Of a DNA stretch of 64,000 nucleotides, positions 47,218 through 59,269 are shown in pieces; within the stretch, counting starts at the first letter, position 1; each line of letters starts with the position of its first letter. This stretch comes from Parelaphostrongylus tenuis (taxonomy: Eukaryota > Nematoda > Chromadorea > Rhabditida > Metastrongylidae). The notes below the pieces were generated by a model that saw only the letters and a program-made list of their open reading frames with translations, was not told the DNA's origin and did not search any database. The translations under genes were made by a program, and so were the position numbers. Location of the stretch: the NCBI GenBank assembly GCA_019055375.1, contig JAHQIW010003838.1, forward strand, positions 1 to 64,000, given 5' to 3'.

Positions 47218-47632
47218 AAGGCCTGCTTTGATCTGACCTCAGAATAAGTCATTAATCATTTTCTTGCATTATTACACTAGTTTGAAGTCAGTAATGTGTA
47301 TTTTTCGGCTAAAATCTCGACATCTCTGTTTCTTTGATGCCCATTATTCGATTCAATATTCCAAAGTTGGATATTTAATCTTGCTATGTGGATTTCGTTG
47401 AATTATCGAGCAAAATCCATTAAAATGCAAGAAAATTTAGAATTTTATCCATTGGAAAGGAATAATATGATGAAATACCAGCCAGCTAGCAATCGAGTGC
47501 GAAAACACTCTGTGTTAGGTGAATGTTTCACCTAACATAGAGTGTAAAGCGTAGGTCGTCGATAACTATATACAAGGAGTGTGACGCTACCGAGAGAACT
47601 GACTATGAAAAGATCGACAGACGACGGGTTCT

Positions 47633-47675
47633 GCCCGGCTGATGAGTGTGTAAGGACGAAACACGTGTCTCGGGC
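47633..47675 (+). ncRNA. Hammerhead ribozyme, array unit 1
   Basis: Stem I GCCCGG (47633-47638) pairs with TCGGGC (47670-47675; one G-U pair). Core CTGATGA, the classical sequence, is 47639-47645. Stem II G-T pairs at 47646-47647 with 47656-47657 but has a G-G clash next. GAA is 47658-47660, palindromic stem III ACACGTGT 47661-47668, and the cleavage-site C is 47669. Cleavage would open the unit after GTGTC. Confidence 0.88.
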
Positions 47676-47951
47676 TGTACAAGAGCCTTTACCAGACCAC
47701 ATGACATGTTGGCTCAAATAATAATGAAAGGATCTATTGAAATTTGAGCGTGGTCTTAATGAAGCACTCGAAGGAAAGGTATAATATGATAAAATACCAG
47801 CCAGCTAGAAATCGAGTGCGAAAACACTCTGTGTTAGATGAATGTTTCACCTGACATAGAGTGTAAAGCGTAGGTCGTCGATAACTATATATAAGGAGTG
47901 TGACGCTCCCGAGAGAACTGACTATGAAAAGATCGACAGACGACGGGTTCT

Positions 47952-47994
47952 GCCCGGTTGATGAGTCTGTAAGGACGAAACACGTGTCTCGGGC
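47952..47994 (+). ncRNA. Hammerhead ribozyme, array unit 2, core C changed to T
   Basis: The same fold as unit 1, with a better stem II (GTC/GAC, three pairs, loop TGTAAG). The first core nucleotide (C3) is T at 47958, a change expected to abolish cleavage. Stem III ACACGTGT is 47980-47987 and the cleavage-site C is 47988. Unit 1 has the intact core and unit 2 the intact stem II, so the ancestral ribozyme had both. Confidence 0.85.
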
Positions 47995-48109
47995 TGTACA
48001 AGAGCCTTTACCAGACCACATGACATGTTGGCTCAAATAATAATGAAAGGATCTATTGAAATTTGAGCGTGGTCTTAATAAAGCACTCGAAGGAAAGGTA
48101 TAATATGAT

Positions 48110-49480
48110 CATAAAGTCATTACCGCTCTCTCCTGCAATTCCAAAGTTCATCCTTTGAAGATCACTTATCCCGAAAGTGTTAGAATAGCTGGTACTGATC
48201 TATTATAGAGGCGCCAATTCGATCCCTTGTTTAGAACGTATTTCACAATCTTCTTCAATGATCAAATAGTCAATGGATAGCACAAATTAAAGGAATTTGA
48301 ACGATGTTTTCCAACTTAAAAAAGGCCCTGCCATTGCGCTGAAAGAGCTAAGTAGTATTTTGTTTCTCACTGAAAGATTTTTCGTTGGCCAAAGCTTTTT
48401 CATTATAGTTTCGGTGACCAGTAGACGGATCAAATCTTAAGGATTCAAGTAAATTATTTGGTTTTTATGATGGGCCTGCTATAACGCTGTAACAGCCAAA
48501 AGAAGATTGTGTTTCGCAGAAGCTTTTCACTTTGACCCATTATGAAAACGTACTTTTTAATCGTTTCTAATGTGCAAAAAGTTAATCAATAGCTTAAAAT
48601 GAAAAAATATGATGGTGTATTTTACTTTCAAAAAGAATTAGTTTCTGCGCCAAAAGAACATGAATAATATTCTCATTCTCATTAGAAGATTTTTCACTGA
48701 CCAGAGCGTGTCTCTTGTAGTTTAGAGAAGGACACGATAGATCAATTCTCAAGAATTCCATTACTGCTTTTGGTTTTTTGAACGGACTTTTTGATGCTTC
48801 ATGAAACCAAAAGAAAATTGGGTTTCGCACTCAATGCTTTTTTTCCATTTTCGCAAAGCACAATATTCTTTTCGTTGTTACAGCGTGATACGAGGTCAAT
48901 ATTCGAAACAAATAAATTGTTGGATTTCTTGAGGTTTGATCTATCTATTAATTGCTAAAACACCAAAGGAATTGCTTTACTCAGAGAGAAATCTTTGAAT
49001 GAGAAACAACAATTGATTTCTGCTTTATCAGCGCAATAACAGGCGTTTTCGGAGATGAAACACATTACTAAATCTGTGCTATCGAATGGCTATTTAGACA
49101 TTGAAAACGCCCAGAGAATACGTTTTTTCCAATGCTTCAAAGTGAAGAGCGAATAAAAAAAGTGATACAATTTTGCGAACTAATCTTCTTTTGGCTGTTA
49201 CAGCGCAATACGTGGTCCATTTTGGAAATATAATAAATTATTGTAATTCTTAAGATTTGATCTATCGATTGACTACTGGAACTTCGAAGGAAAATCTTTG
49301 GTCAGTGAGAAATCTCTTGACGAGGAACAAAATCTCATTTTTGCTGTCAGCGAAATAAGAAGGCTTTTTTTGGTAGAAAGACGAAGCATTCAAATTGTTC
49401 TAATTTGTGCTATCGAACGATTATTTGAACATTAAGAAAGACCAAGAAATACGTCTTTTACAAGGGGTCGAATGGCGCCT
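48110..49480. repeat. Four diverged copies of a ~305-bp repeat, two by two inverted
   Basis: The marker TCACTGAAAGATTTTTCGTT at about 48373 recurs at about 48676 as TCATTAGAAGATTTTTCACT. It appears in inverted form near 48985 and 49297 (GTCAGTGAGAAATCT). A second marker, GATTTGATCTATCGATT-like, occurs next to each. Related sequence is at 53940-54300. No coding or known element signature; it may be an old non-autonomous element. Confidence 0.55.
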
Positions 49481-50201
49481 CCATAATAGAACAGTACCAA
49501 ATAGCTTACCGTTGTCAACTACCTCTTAAATTCACTAAAACAAGCGCTCAGATTTTATCAGTGGTTATCGTTTTTACAGCTTTTCGGCATTCCATTGAAA
49601 TGAATGTGATTAACGCAATGAATCTTTCGCAAGGAAGTCTGCAGAGTCTCTTAACGACTGCATTCTTATCTGTCATTTTGGAAATTTTTCATGAGACAAG
49701 AGGCAGCCCTTCGTGCATCGCCAATTCACAAGACAAGATGCTTTCATCTTTGTTATTACTCACCAACTACCATTGTGAATATGAGTTACATCTACAAAAA
49801 CAAGCACATTCATTGGTATCAGTTTTAGCGCAGCCATAATGTGAATGCTTGAAGATGGGATTTGGTCACTTTTCCATAGGCGAATGACTGAATTTTTAGC
49901 CGAAACTTCAGAGCGACGCTGCAGTGAAATCAGTCCCAGTTGCTATTTTAAACCTTATAATATTCTTTATTTTACAGCAAAAATTTAGCCAGTACAATAT
50001 ATGTGGGATATTCTCACTTACTTTTCAATTAAAGTAGTAAGCACAAATTCATCACATTGTGCATTTCGATATAGTTTACTGCTCTCCACTCTGATTGTTC
50101 AACACCCATATGGTTGCTAGTTTATTGATAGTGTGCTGCCACAATGAATATCGATTAGATAAAAATGTTTGTCTAATGAATATCACAGTTCACTTTCAAT
50201 T

Positions 50202-50300
50202 TCAGTTGACAATGACCGTTACCGTGTAGAATGCGAACCAAACGGACCCGATCTTAACATTAGAAGCGCTCTGTCCACAACATTTTGCCACATCGAAATC
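50202..50300 (-). pseudogene. Last-exon fragment of the host-like gene
   Basis: The minus strand reads MWQNVVDRAL, LMLRSGPFGSH, as in the gene at 11725-11853. A one-base deletion after the SH codons changes the frame, so the ending HLYTVTVTVS is lost. Upstream exons are missing. It is a relic left by the deletion in this copy. Confidence 0.8.
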
Positions 50301-51403
50301 GACCTGCGACAATCGACAAAGCGCCTGAATCACAACTGCAATTCTGAGAAAAAGTCTTTCAAAGAAGATATTGATCGATAAAAGCGAAGCTTTTATTTTT
50401 TGTATTTTGCATTTTGCACTTTACATTTTTTTTTGCCTTTCTTTGCATTTGCATTTTTCTCATTGCAAAACTTATTCGGTAACAGATTCTTAAGCAAAAT
50501 TACGTTTGTTGTTGTGATGTTCTCATTAGCCTCTCACATTTAGCACGCCCATAAATTATAGTTTTGACAGTGGAATAAACTGATAGCCAAACTGAGTACA
50601 TCTATAAAAATGCAACTGAATGGTTAAGAGGCAGTCGTGTAATAAGATGTCACCAAAATCCAGTCATGAGGAAGCTGACGGAAATCGTGTCAAGATTGGG
50701 TCTTAGATTAGACAGCTGCATGAAGGCATTAAATACTGCAGTGAAATAGGAAAATGATTTACTTTGTTGAAATCAACGATGTGTTGACATGGGAAAGCAC
50801 AGTGGACGATGTATGAGAACGCACGTTATGTAATGCTAAGCAGACTCAGTCCTGCTCATCTTTTCAAATGTTTCAAGGTGGATGTTTATAGAACGCCGCC
50901 TTTCCCTAATTTTCGCGCCATGATCAGATAAAACAATTTTTGTTATTATACATTTCACATAGTGATATCTGATTCCTTGGTGTAGCGGTAATAAACTCTT
51001 CAGTCGTCTCTCCATTTCTGTAATGTTTCTGAAAGATCGTTTGGAGTTTGAAATTTTCTATACTATACTAAGTGATCAATACGACTCAGTCAGTTTCCAA
51101 GGTTTTTAAAACCTGAAAGTATCTACCCACAACAACGCTTCAAAGGAGATATTGCTGCACTACAGAGAAAAAGCAGTGTTTGATGCCATTCCGACATTTT
51201 CCCAGTTGGATTATAGTATTACTCGTCCTCTCGTTGACTGAATTGTTGCAGAGCATACGATGGCCCTAGATTCCAAAAACTGAGGAGCTCTTCTCTGACA
51301 GCGCATCTCCAGCAAATTAGGAGGTTGGAAAGGAAGTTCTCGAGTATGTAGAAAATGAATATTCATGCAAGAATTCCAAACAAAAGCAATATTAACCATT
51401 TTT

Positions 51404-51745
51404 CAAAATAAAGGAAATCGTTTTCTACGAGTTTCTGCCATCGGCGTGATAAGTTTCGAATTTGGTCGAAGTACCATTCTTTCGACATCGAATCAAGGAA
51501 CTCTTGACATGCATCTTCAGATTCATCGAACGATTCAAACTTTGTTGAACGTCCTGAATGAGGCTTGTATCCAGGGTCAAAATCTCCGGCATTGAAATAA
51601 CGTTAAAACCACCGTTCAGCAACAGATTTGCTTGTTGTGTCTTCCCTTTCAACTTTGTTAATTTCGTCAACTGTAGCTCGATGTGAAAGACCTTTCCCCA
51701 ATAATGACGCAATAAAACACGAGCTGCGATAATGTGGTTAGACAG
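51404..51745 (-). pseudogene. Internally deleted mariner transposase, third copy
   Basis: The minus strand encodes ARVLLRHYWGK, HRATVDEINKVEREDTTSKS, VAERWF, then RYFNAGDFDPGYKPHSGRST, joined at once to EFLDSMSKEWYFDQI and RRWQK, a mariner C-terminus. Frameshifts occur after YWGK and near GGFN. The N-to-C junction follows GRSTKFE-type residues as in the two arm copies. The long open frame 51425-51997 is a shifted reading of this segment, not a gene. Confidence 0.8.
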
Positions 51746-52559
51746 GTTGGAATCTTGTGACAAAGTGGAAATAAAGAAGATTAGTATTTGGGTACATGGC
51801 GAGAAAATCTCACATGAGAAAGTGTATGTTTCCGTGATATACATGGGAGTTATCCCATGCTTATTGAAGTGCCCCGAAACTTTCTTTCCAGCCTTAATAT
51901 GAAATATCTTAAGAAACCATCCTTTTGCTGTGGAAGTCTTATCCGAATAGCAAACGACACAGCAGTTTGCAAAGCAGAAAGTTTTACTCATTTCCAAAGT
52001 GTTTTCAAAAAGTCTCCGACCTGGAATGTAATTAATTTTGTTTGAACTATTTCGCGATTAACAAATCGAAAGCACCGTCAGCAGTGTATTATGATAGACC
52101 CTGTTTATGAGTTTTACAAGCCGTGATTGATGGTGAATAAGCTACTGCGTTTACAGATGTTTCATGTTTTGAGACTTCCGTGTCGTTTTGATTGAATTGC
52201 TGAACAACGAACAATTTCGCATCAGTATTCTCCTTGCCCTTTCAATTAGATTTTGTCGTAAATCCGTGAAATTCAAGACGTTTTTTTTGTGAGGAATGCC
52301 ATCACCTATACAATCTGTTGTCTCGCTGATTGTCGAGTGACTAGTGCGGAGCTATCCTTATTCCTAATACGTCGAACAGCTTCAGTATGTCCTTCTCATT
52401 GGAGGGATTGCTTGGGCATCATGCCCTTCTTATAGGTTTGTGAAGTTAGATCGTATCAGATGGCTTTGTTATTGTGTATTAGACATTTCAAAGGATTCTA
52501 CCGGTTTACGTCTATCTTCCATCGGCTGTCACCAGAAAGTATTATGTGCCCCGGCTAAG

Positions 52560-53085
52560 GATCGCTAACATCCTGGGGCCCGCAACGGAACACTTAATTT
52601 CCGATCGTTGCCACAGATCAGATTTTCGAATCCCTTTTCCAATTTGAAAACATCGGAACACTCTTTTGCATCGATCTTTCGATTCTGCGTTTCATAACTT
52701 CAAATGATCTTACATCCTGCGCACGTAGCGAGTAGTTTTTCAAAACAATTGTAGAGACAACGGTAATCGCTGGTCGAAGTTGGGAATGGAGTTGGATGTT
52801 CCCTGTGTTTTTCCTACATCGTCAGTGTTCTCAAACGCTCTCCAAGTGGCTGCTTACTCTTGCTCAGCTTCTGAATCTTAGTTTTCATCATTGACTTTGC
52901 GAACCGGACTCTCGCATCAAACCTTCAGGCGATATTGATTTTGTTTGAGGTTTGTAGGCATTCAGAAACAATCCACTCTTTACAAACATCGTTTTTGTGA
53001 AATTTAATCGGAAACCTATCCCGCCAGAAATGTTCTCGAAATCGGTCAAGGTTGGTTCAGCTTGGCTAACATGAGGTCAGTGGAA
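52560..53085 (-). pseudogene. RTE LINE fragment between RT and C-terminus
   Basis: Homologous to 3541-3912 and beyond (shared order: TACGTAGCGA-like, TCTGTGTTTTTCC, CTCAAACGCTC, AAGTGGCTGCTTAC). It covers the thumb region and part of the RT downstream of the catalytic box. It abuts the third copy of the inverted-repeat unit. Confidence 0.7.
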
Positions 53086-54559
53086 AAGTAACTGCTGTTC
53101 TAGACTGAAAATTTTACATTAATATAACTAGGCTCAGAACATCTTTATCAGTGAAAATGGGAACTATTACAGTCAGCCATATTAGCCACTGAAAAGTGAG
53201 TGTGTTGATTCTGTTCCATTTCAATTGATGCTTCAAGATTCAACGCACTCTTAGAAAGAATTTTCTGCATTCTATTGGTTGGGTAGGCGTTTTCCCTGCG
53301 AGCTGATGGCGAGACGTTTGAAAAAATAGTAGTTCTTGGGCGACGAAGTTGCCTCATCCTCTGTAGTCGCCGGATCTCGCCTCCACCAACCACCACTTCT
53401 TCAAACGCTTCCACAACCTGTTGGTTGCAGAAACATGCAAAAACATGCATACAAGGTGCAAAAAATAATTTTGAAAATTTATCGAATCCCAAGGCATCGA
53501 TGTTAATGCTATGAATGTACAAACTTATTTCTTGTAGGTGGATATGTTGATTGTAGTGGTCTTTGTTTTGTCCAAGCTATTCAGGTAGCGTGTATCCCAC
53601 TGTTCCTCTCTTTGAAAGCCTCTCCTATTGGACAGAAACTTTTACATAACGCTTCACTAGTCAACGGAATGCTCAAATCCTAACACCTCAACTAAAGTGC
53701 TATTTGTTTGTTCACCTTGGGTCTGCAGACAGCTATTTGCCATATTTTTGGCAAAATTTTTCAGAACGGTATAAGAGCAGAAAGAAGATAATGTTTTGAA
53801 TTCAAAGTAGTTCGATATTGTTCTGTTATGGCGGCGCGGCTTGAGGCCTTTGGTAAAAGCGCATTCTTTGCTGTTATCTGACAAATGTATATTTATCTGA
53901 TAGCTTGAATCGAGTACATTTTATAGATGTATTTTGTTTCTTATATTGCTTGTTTTTGACACCGTGCCAGTCAAAATGAGATTTTGTTTCGCACTTGAAG
54001 ATTTCTTGCCTGATAAAAGCTTTTTATAACAAAATTTCAATCATTAGATAGGGAAATATTTCTGATTAAGAAAATGTTGCAGTGGATTGGTATTACACCT
54101 GTACAATCACCCTGGCCGACTGAATGTGCTCAGTGAGTGTGAAACTCAATATTATTTCCATCGCTACAAAGCTCGAGGAAGCCCTTTCCAAAAGCCAAAC
54201 TTACCATTATAATAGGAAAGATGTTCTCTATCTAATCATTAAAATTTCATGTTATTTTGATTGGTACGGCGCCCAAAAACAAGGTATTTGAAGAATTAGA
54301 CATGCCATTGAAATTCGCCTGATTTGGGCTATCGATAAACTGTAGAAACGTTGCGCAAAAGCATAAAATACATTTTTATCGAACGCCTCAAGTGACGCCG
54401 CCATAGCAGAACAGTATCAGTAGATGTTCAGTCACTTGAACATCGCATGAGGATTATCGGTCCTTATAAGTAAATTTTGTATGTTAGAGGCACCAAATAA
54501 CTGCAAAGAGATAGAATATCACAGAGGGGACTTTCATACAGGTACTTTCAATGAATAAG
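53086..54559. other. No gene recognised
   Basis: The minus frame 53148-53522 (124 codons; arginine-rich GGGEIRRLQRMRQLRRPRTT) is the best open frame, but I recognise no domain and see no splice context. The segment 53940-54300 belongs to the repeat described at 48110-49480. Confidence 0.35.
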
Positions 54560-54830
54560 GTGAACTGGACACTTGATGCGCTTTAACGCCAACCGATGGA
54601 CGAGAGCTGTTAGCAGCTGGATTCCTCCGATGTCAAACACTTCACAGGAAGGCCATCAACCCATTGGTCCGATCTCTTCACGAAGAGCCTAAAAGAAAGA
54701 TATGATGCTCAGCGAATTCGTAGAGCGAAGAAGGCCCAGTGTACTCCTCATGCACGTGATAGAAAAAATGGAAGTGTTGCTGCTGCTCGCTTGAATCACT
54801 CGGATCAACGGCACGACAAGTTCATTTGGT
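54560..54830 (+). pseudogene. RTE LINE C-terminal fragment
   Basis: GHLMRFNANRWTRAVSSWIP, then in shifted frames the GRPSTHWSDLFTKSLKERYD-like and ARDRKNGSVAAA-like stretches. This is the same C-terminal signature as 3298-3522 but on the plus strand. 5' truncated. Confidence 0.8.
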
Positions 54831-56909
54831 GTTTGGAAATTTTTGTGAAAAAAACGACCACGTGTAGAAAATCGATATTTTTCTACTAGAAAAATAGATT
54901 CTTGTGAAAAGGAGCTCATTTTGGACTATTGTCAAATACTTTTTTCCTACTTTGCCTACCTTTTTATAGCCATTTGATGGCTCGAGAACTATTGATTCCA
55001 ATAGGATGTTTATTTTAGGAAAAGATTTCAACTAGCGAAAAGAACAAAACGTTTGCTATCGGTGAGATCAGCCCCGTGTTTAAACTTCCCCGAGGCCTTT
55101 GCTGGCAGTTCTATAGTGGAATCTGTAAAAAAAACTTTACTGTACGAAAAATTATATTGCTATTTAAGGACCTTCTACAAACGTATTACTAATAGAAGAA
55201 GCGCCCAGTCATGCCAGAGAACTTTACATATCAACACGTAGGCTACGTGTCTGGGATGTTATGCATTTAGGTTCATTTTTCACATTTCCTTTGGCGATAC
55301 TGCAGCTAGAACTTGCGTAATTTAGAGATAAACTTTCTATAATGTTTGATTTTTACAAGAAAGTTGTGCGAAGGATCTTTGAGTATCTAACCGGAGTAAA
55401 CCTTGAAAGATTTATGACAAGTAGGACTTCTTAGTGAGGAGCATCAGCAATGAGAAAAGTGAGAGTAACCTGTGAAGTTTTTAGCAAGTTTTTAGACTTC
55501 ACAGCGGGTTCTCTTGACAACTGTATGGCAAAACTTAGATGGTCAGAGCACTTCATTGTCACGGAAGAATAGGATAGTGTGAATAAAGTTCCAATAGGTC
55601 TTCTCAATAAATGGATTTCCCATGAGTTCTAGCATTCCGAATTTTCTAGCAAAACGGATACAACCTTCGAAAATATACATATTTTCAACTCCTTGCATGC
55701 TTTTGACACTGACTCAGATATTGATTGCTTAGTATATCACTCATTACTGTTATATACGTGAACAAGATAGAGCAAAATTCATTACATTATTAATCGGAGA
55801 ATTCTTAAAAACACTTTGGAAACAAGTGAAGATTCTACACTAAATACTTCGTCATTCACAAGTGAAGTGAGACTCCCACAGCGAAAGAAGGTTTTTTCAA
55901 ACATTTCCAAAATTGATAGAGGTACAGTGGTCAGTAAAAGGCTCTCGAAATCTAAGAAGTAATCAAACGCATTATACAAGTGAATTCAGAGCTAAAGAGC
56001 GAACGTTACTGTTATTCAATGGAGAAAATGTCTGGGTTGCATCGAATGCAACCGTTTCCTTTTGTAAGACAAAACTATTTGCTCTAAATTATTGTCGTGA
56101 GCAGAAATTTCCAAATTATTTCTGATTCTAGGTTACTTATTGAGTGTGAGTAATTACCCATTGAGCAAAAGACCTTCAAACTACACTTTTAGCATGTGGG
56201 GAACCAACGGGTCATACTGACCCATGGTTCGCGTCTCGCGCACCAGAGTTTTATACGGTGCAAGCATAAAAAGTGGAAACTGAGGGATATTACTGGGTAA
56301 ATTGAGTTTCCAAGAAAACGATATCACTATTTAATGGTGAAATATCAATGTAGATAATCGTGTGAAGGTTTCATGCGTTGTTCGATTGAAAGAACACCAT
56401 TTTGGGAAATAAACTATTTTGAAGCGAGAGAAACCTCATTCTTCTAGGAACGAACACATTTCCAACATTAATTAACACTTTTATCTTTTTTTTCTCCTGT
56501 TTTTATGGCCGTTCGATAGCTTGAAAAATGCCGATGTTCATCGTATGCTTGGGTTTTGATTTGACTTTCATACTACGTTTTCCTAACCAATAAAATAGAA
56601 GGTTTTGCAATCGTAGCCCATTTTTTGGCTTTACAGCGGAATTTTTGCTGTATATAGTGATATTTATTGGATTAGGTAGAATAGCACTGAAGAGACACAT
56701 GAAAACAAAGTTTTGATGAAAAGACCGTCCAGCGTTTTTGAAAACGTCTATGAATTCCTACAAACTGATTGGAACGCAGTCGCATTAAAGAATTTGTTCC
56801 TACTTTCTCTCCTTTTCCACTCAGTAAAGCTTTTTCATTAGACTATTAGTAATTGGAATGAACAGAATGGAAATAACTAGAATGGAATGAACAGGGTGAG
56901 AGGCTATCT
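54831..56909. other. No gene recognised
   Basis: About 2 kb without a family-like ORF. Sequence at 56500-56540 carries the GCCGTTCGATAGCTTGAAAA-type core of a dispersed repeat. Confidence 0.35.
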
Positions 56910-58900
56910 GGGATTATCATGACGACCCACACCATCCATGGTAACTAACAATTCCATTAGCTTCACTCTCAGCGATGGCCGTGGGAGTGTCCAATGGAGA
57001 GTACCATAACGAAGGAGACACCTTAGTGAATCGAGAGCCTGCCTAACCAATGTCTCTGTTCTTCCTAAGTTCTACACGGAATCAGACCATCGCCTCCTTT
57101 GCAAAACGTTTTTTGTGAAAAAGAGAGAGAGCCGCTAAATTCAATCAACGAAGTCCCAGAACTTCCATAAACTGGGATGTATTCAAATCATTGGTCGGCT
57201 TCTGGGACGACACCGTTGTTGACAACATCGAAGAAGAATGCGATCGGCTCGTTGAATATCTTCACGTTAGCGCTGTGAAATCCGAGAGTCCTAAAGTCAC
57301 AAATAGACGCTTGTCTCCGCAGACACTCGAGATGATACGTCAACGTGGAGTCGCACGAGCTACAGGCAACCGAAATCTTAGGCCCGGTCTTGTGAAGCGC
57401 TGCAGAGAAGCGATGAGAGAGGGCCTCAAAGAGAGACGAGCAGCAGCTATGGAAGAAGCTGTAAAAGCTGGGAAGAACATTTGTAAAGCCCAGCGAGGCC
57501 TCGCCAATCATAAGACTAAGATGATTGCACTCCGATGCCCTGACGGTACACTTACCGTTTCCAGAAAGGCTATGGAGATAATCACCCACCAGTGCTACTC
57601 AGATCTCTTCGCTAGCCATGTCCTCTTACCGTCATATAAATTGATAGATTATGAATATATCGTTCCACCGGTCTTTCCTTCGAAACATGACATGTTATAC
57701 CGTCGGTAAAGAACAGATCATCACCGGTCTAGACAGGATTAGACCAAATCACCTGAAGAACGTACCGCCAGTTCTCGTCAACACCCTGGCTCGGCTGTTC
57801 ACATCGCTACCTGCCAGAATGCAAGGTTCTCATTCAATGGAAAAGCAGCAAGACGATGTTGCTGTTCAAGAAAGGAGACCTTCGCGGCATGAGCAATTAT
57901 CGCTCAATATGCTTGTTGCCAGTTGTTTACAAATTTTTTACTCGAGTTATCCTGAACAGGATTGACAGAACATTGGACGAAGGACAGCCATGCGAACAAG
58001 CAACGTTGAAGAGACTACATTTACACGACCACAAGATTTATGAAATTCACGAAAGTAAAAGAGACCGCTCTGTCTCACTTCCATTGATTTGAAGAAAATC
58101 TTTGATTCAGTGAAAACAGAAGCAGTCACAGAAGCTCTGGACAGTTACGGTGCCTCTACTCGATACGTAACGATCCTTCGTAAGGAATAGAAAAATTCCA
58201 CAAGCAGAACATCGCCATAATATGACGATACTACTATTGGCGCATGAAGATGGGTCCAACAAAGTGATGCAGTCTTTCCAGAATCAATCACTGCCACCCT
58301 TCAAAACGTTATGCAAACACTAAAATGGAACAAGATGGAAATGAATCGACAATTGAACCATCTTCGCCTCATTGATGCTATCGTTCATATGATATCCATT
58401 ATCCAGGGGAACCAGATGTTGACCGATTTTGACAACGTCTGTGGAAAGATTGGCCTTCAACTAGATCTAACGAAAACGATGTTTATGCGGAGCGGATGGG
58501 TTTTGAATGCATCATTTTTTTTTTTCAAACTCAACGAAACAATCGTCTCCGAGTGCTCCAATTGCGTCTGTGTAGGTCGTGAAATCAACATGATAAACGA
58601 CCTAGCACCAAAGTTGAACAGGAGAAAACGAGCGCCTTGGGGAACGTCCAAGAACATCGAGGAGTGGTGAAGAGGGCAGAGAACATCCGCCTCCGCGCAC
58701 ACTTTTTCGACTCGACGATTATCCGTGCCCTAACGTATGCAGCAGAAACGGTCGCTACGTAAGCAGGATGATAGATCACTTGGCGTTATTGAACGCACAG
58801 TCGAAAGGTCGATGCTAGGAGTATCCCGTATCTCGCAAAAGGGTGAAAGCATCCGAAGTTCTGACCAGCTTCAACGACCAAGGATCAGGAATGACGTCTG
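56910..58900 (+). pseudogene. RTE LINE, longest copy: endonuclease end, RT, thumb
   Basis: The end of an apurinic endonuclease domain is visible near 57060 (FYTESDHRLLCKTF). Frame 57191-57709 is the linker (VNIEEECDRLVEYL-like, LKERRAAAMEEAVKAGK, HQCYSDLFASHV). RT motifs follow in 57651-58092: GLDRIRPNHLKNVPPVLVNT, LLFKKGDLRGMSNYRSICLL, YKFFTRVILNRID, LDEGQPCEQA. The catalytic FADD region near 58370 is damaged (LIDAIVHMI), followed by the segment CGKIGLQLDLTKTMF and VGREINMINDLAPKLNRR. Frameshifts, a deletion after CEQA and the lost catalytic motif show it is inactive. Confidence 0.88.
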
Positions 58901-59269
58901 AGAAGAAAACGGAACATACCGCTTTGTTGATGCCATGCTGCCAAAGAACTCATTCAGTACAAAAGTGATAGGCATTTCAGCGCTACGCCTTCTTCAAACC
59001 GTTTTGCCTTCCGTAAGCTCCAGCTGTTATTGAAGACTACCCCGTAAAGTCTTACATGGGCGTGGATTTTGTCAAAGAACAAAACAGCTCTGAAGAATGT
59101 GGCTGCCTGAGCACGGCCGTCGTGTGCTTCGCGAGGCTCGTCAGTTCTGGTATTGGCCATACTGCACGAAAAACTATTTTTACTAAGGAGAGTATTGGCA
59201 ATACTGCGCGAAAAACTTACCCCATTATTGAAACCTTTATTAGTTGGATGCTGATATAACGGAGAAACA

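Larger units (their letters stand above)
47454..48109 (+). repeat. Tandem array of 319-bp hammerhead repeats
   Basis: GGAAAGG(T)ATAATATGAT recurs at 47454, 47773 and 48092: a period of exactly 319 bp, two full units and the start of a third. Each unit has a 19-bp hairpin (47505-47523 with 47527-47545 in unit one, one G-U pair, three-base loop), a CGAGAGAACTGACTATGAAA stretch, a hammerhead, and CATGACATGTTGGCTC near the end. The units are nearly identical, so the array is young. There is no protein coding capacity that is not broken. The size, tandem form and one ribozyme per unit match retrozymes, whose RNA is processed to circular monomers. That function is inferred. Confidence 0.88.
49787..52560 (-). 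repeat. Third copy of the inverted-repeat unit with internal deletion
   Basis: From the right: 50300-52560 matches 7000-9184 (inverted) and 14080-16230 (direct). Next, 50060-50300 matches the last exon of the gene at 11750-11989, and 49787-50066 matches its 3' flank at 12450-12728. Compared with the left locus, the sequence between 9184 and about 11750 is absent and the PLE insert 11990-12440 is not there. So the unit was duplicated together with the gene, then lost most of it. Confidence 0.85.

Noticed and set aside
47454..48109. CRISPR-like or ordinary satellite array
   Set aside because: Only two long units without spacer variation, in a eukaryotic context; the hammerhead in each unit is a better explanation than a plain satellite.
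51425..51997. 190-codon minus-strand open frame
   Set aside because: Most of it is a shifted frame of the deleted mariner transposase, whose real reading gives the GDFDPGYKPHSGRS pattern.
53330..53400. Hammerhead-like GGC...GCC stem next to AACTTC on the minus strand
   Set aside because: The CUGANGA and GAA core bases are not in the right places, so the stem is a coincidence.
53148..53522. 124-codon arginine-rich minus frame
   Set aside because: I considered a host exon, but no acceptor or donor pair or family pattern supports it.
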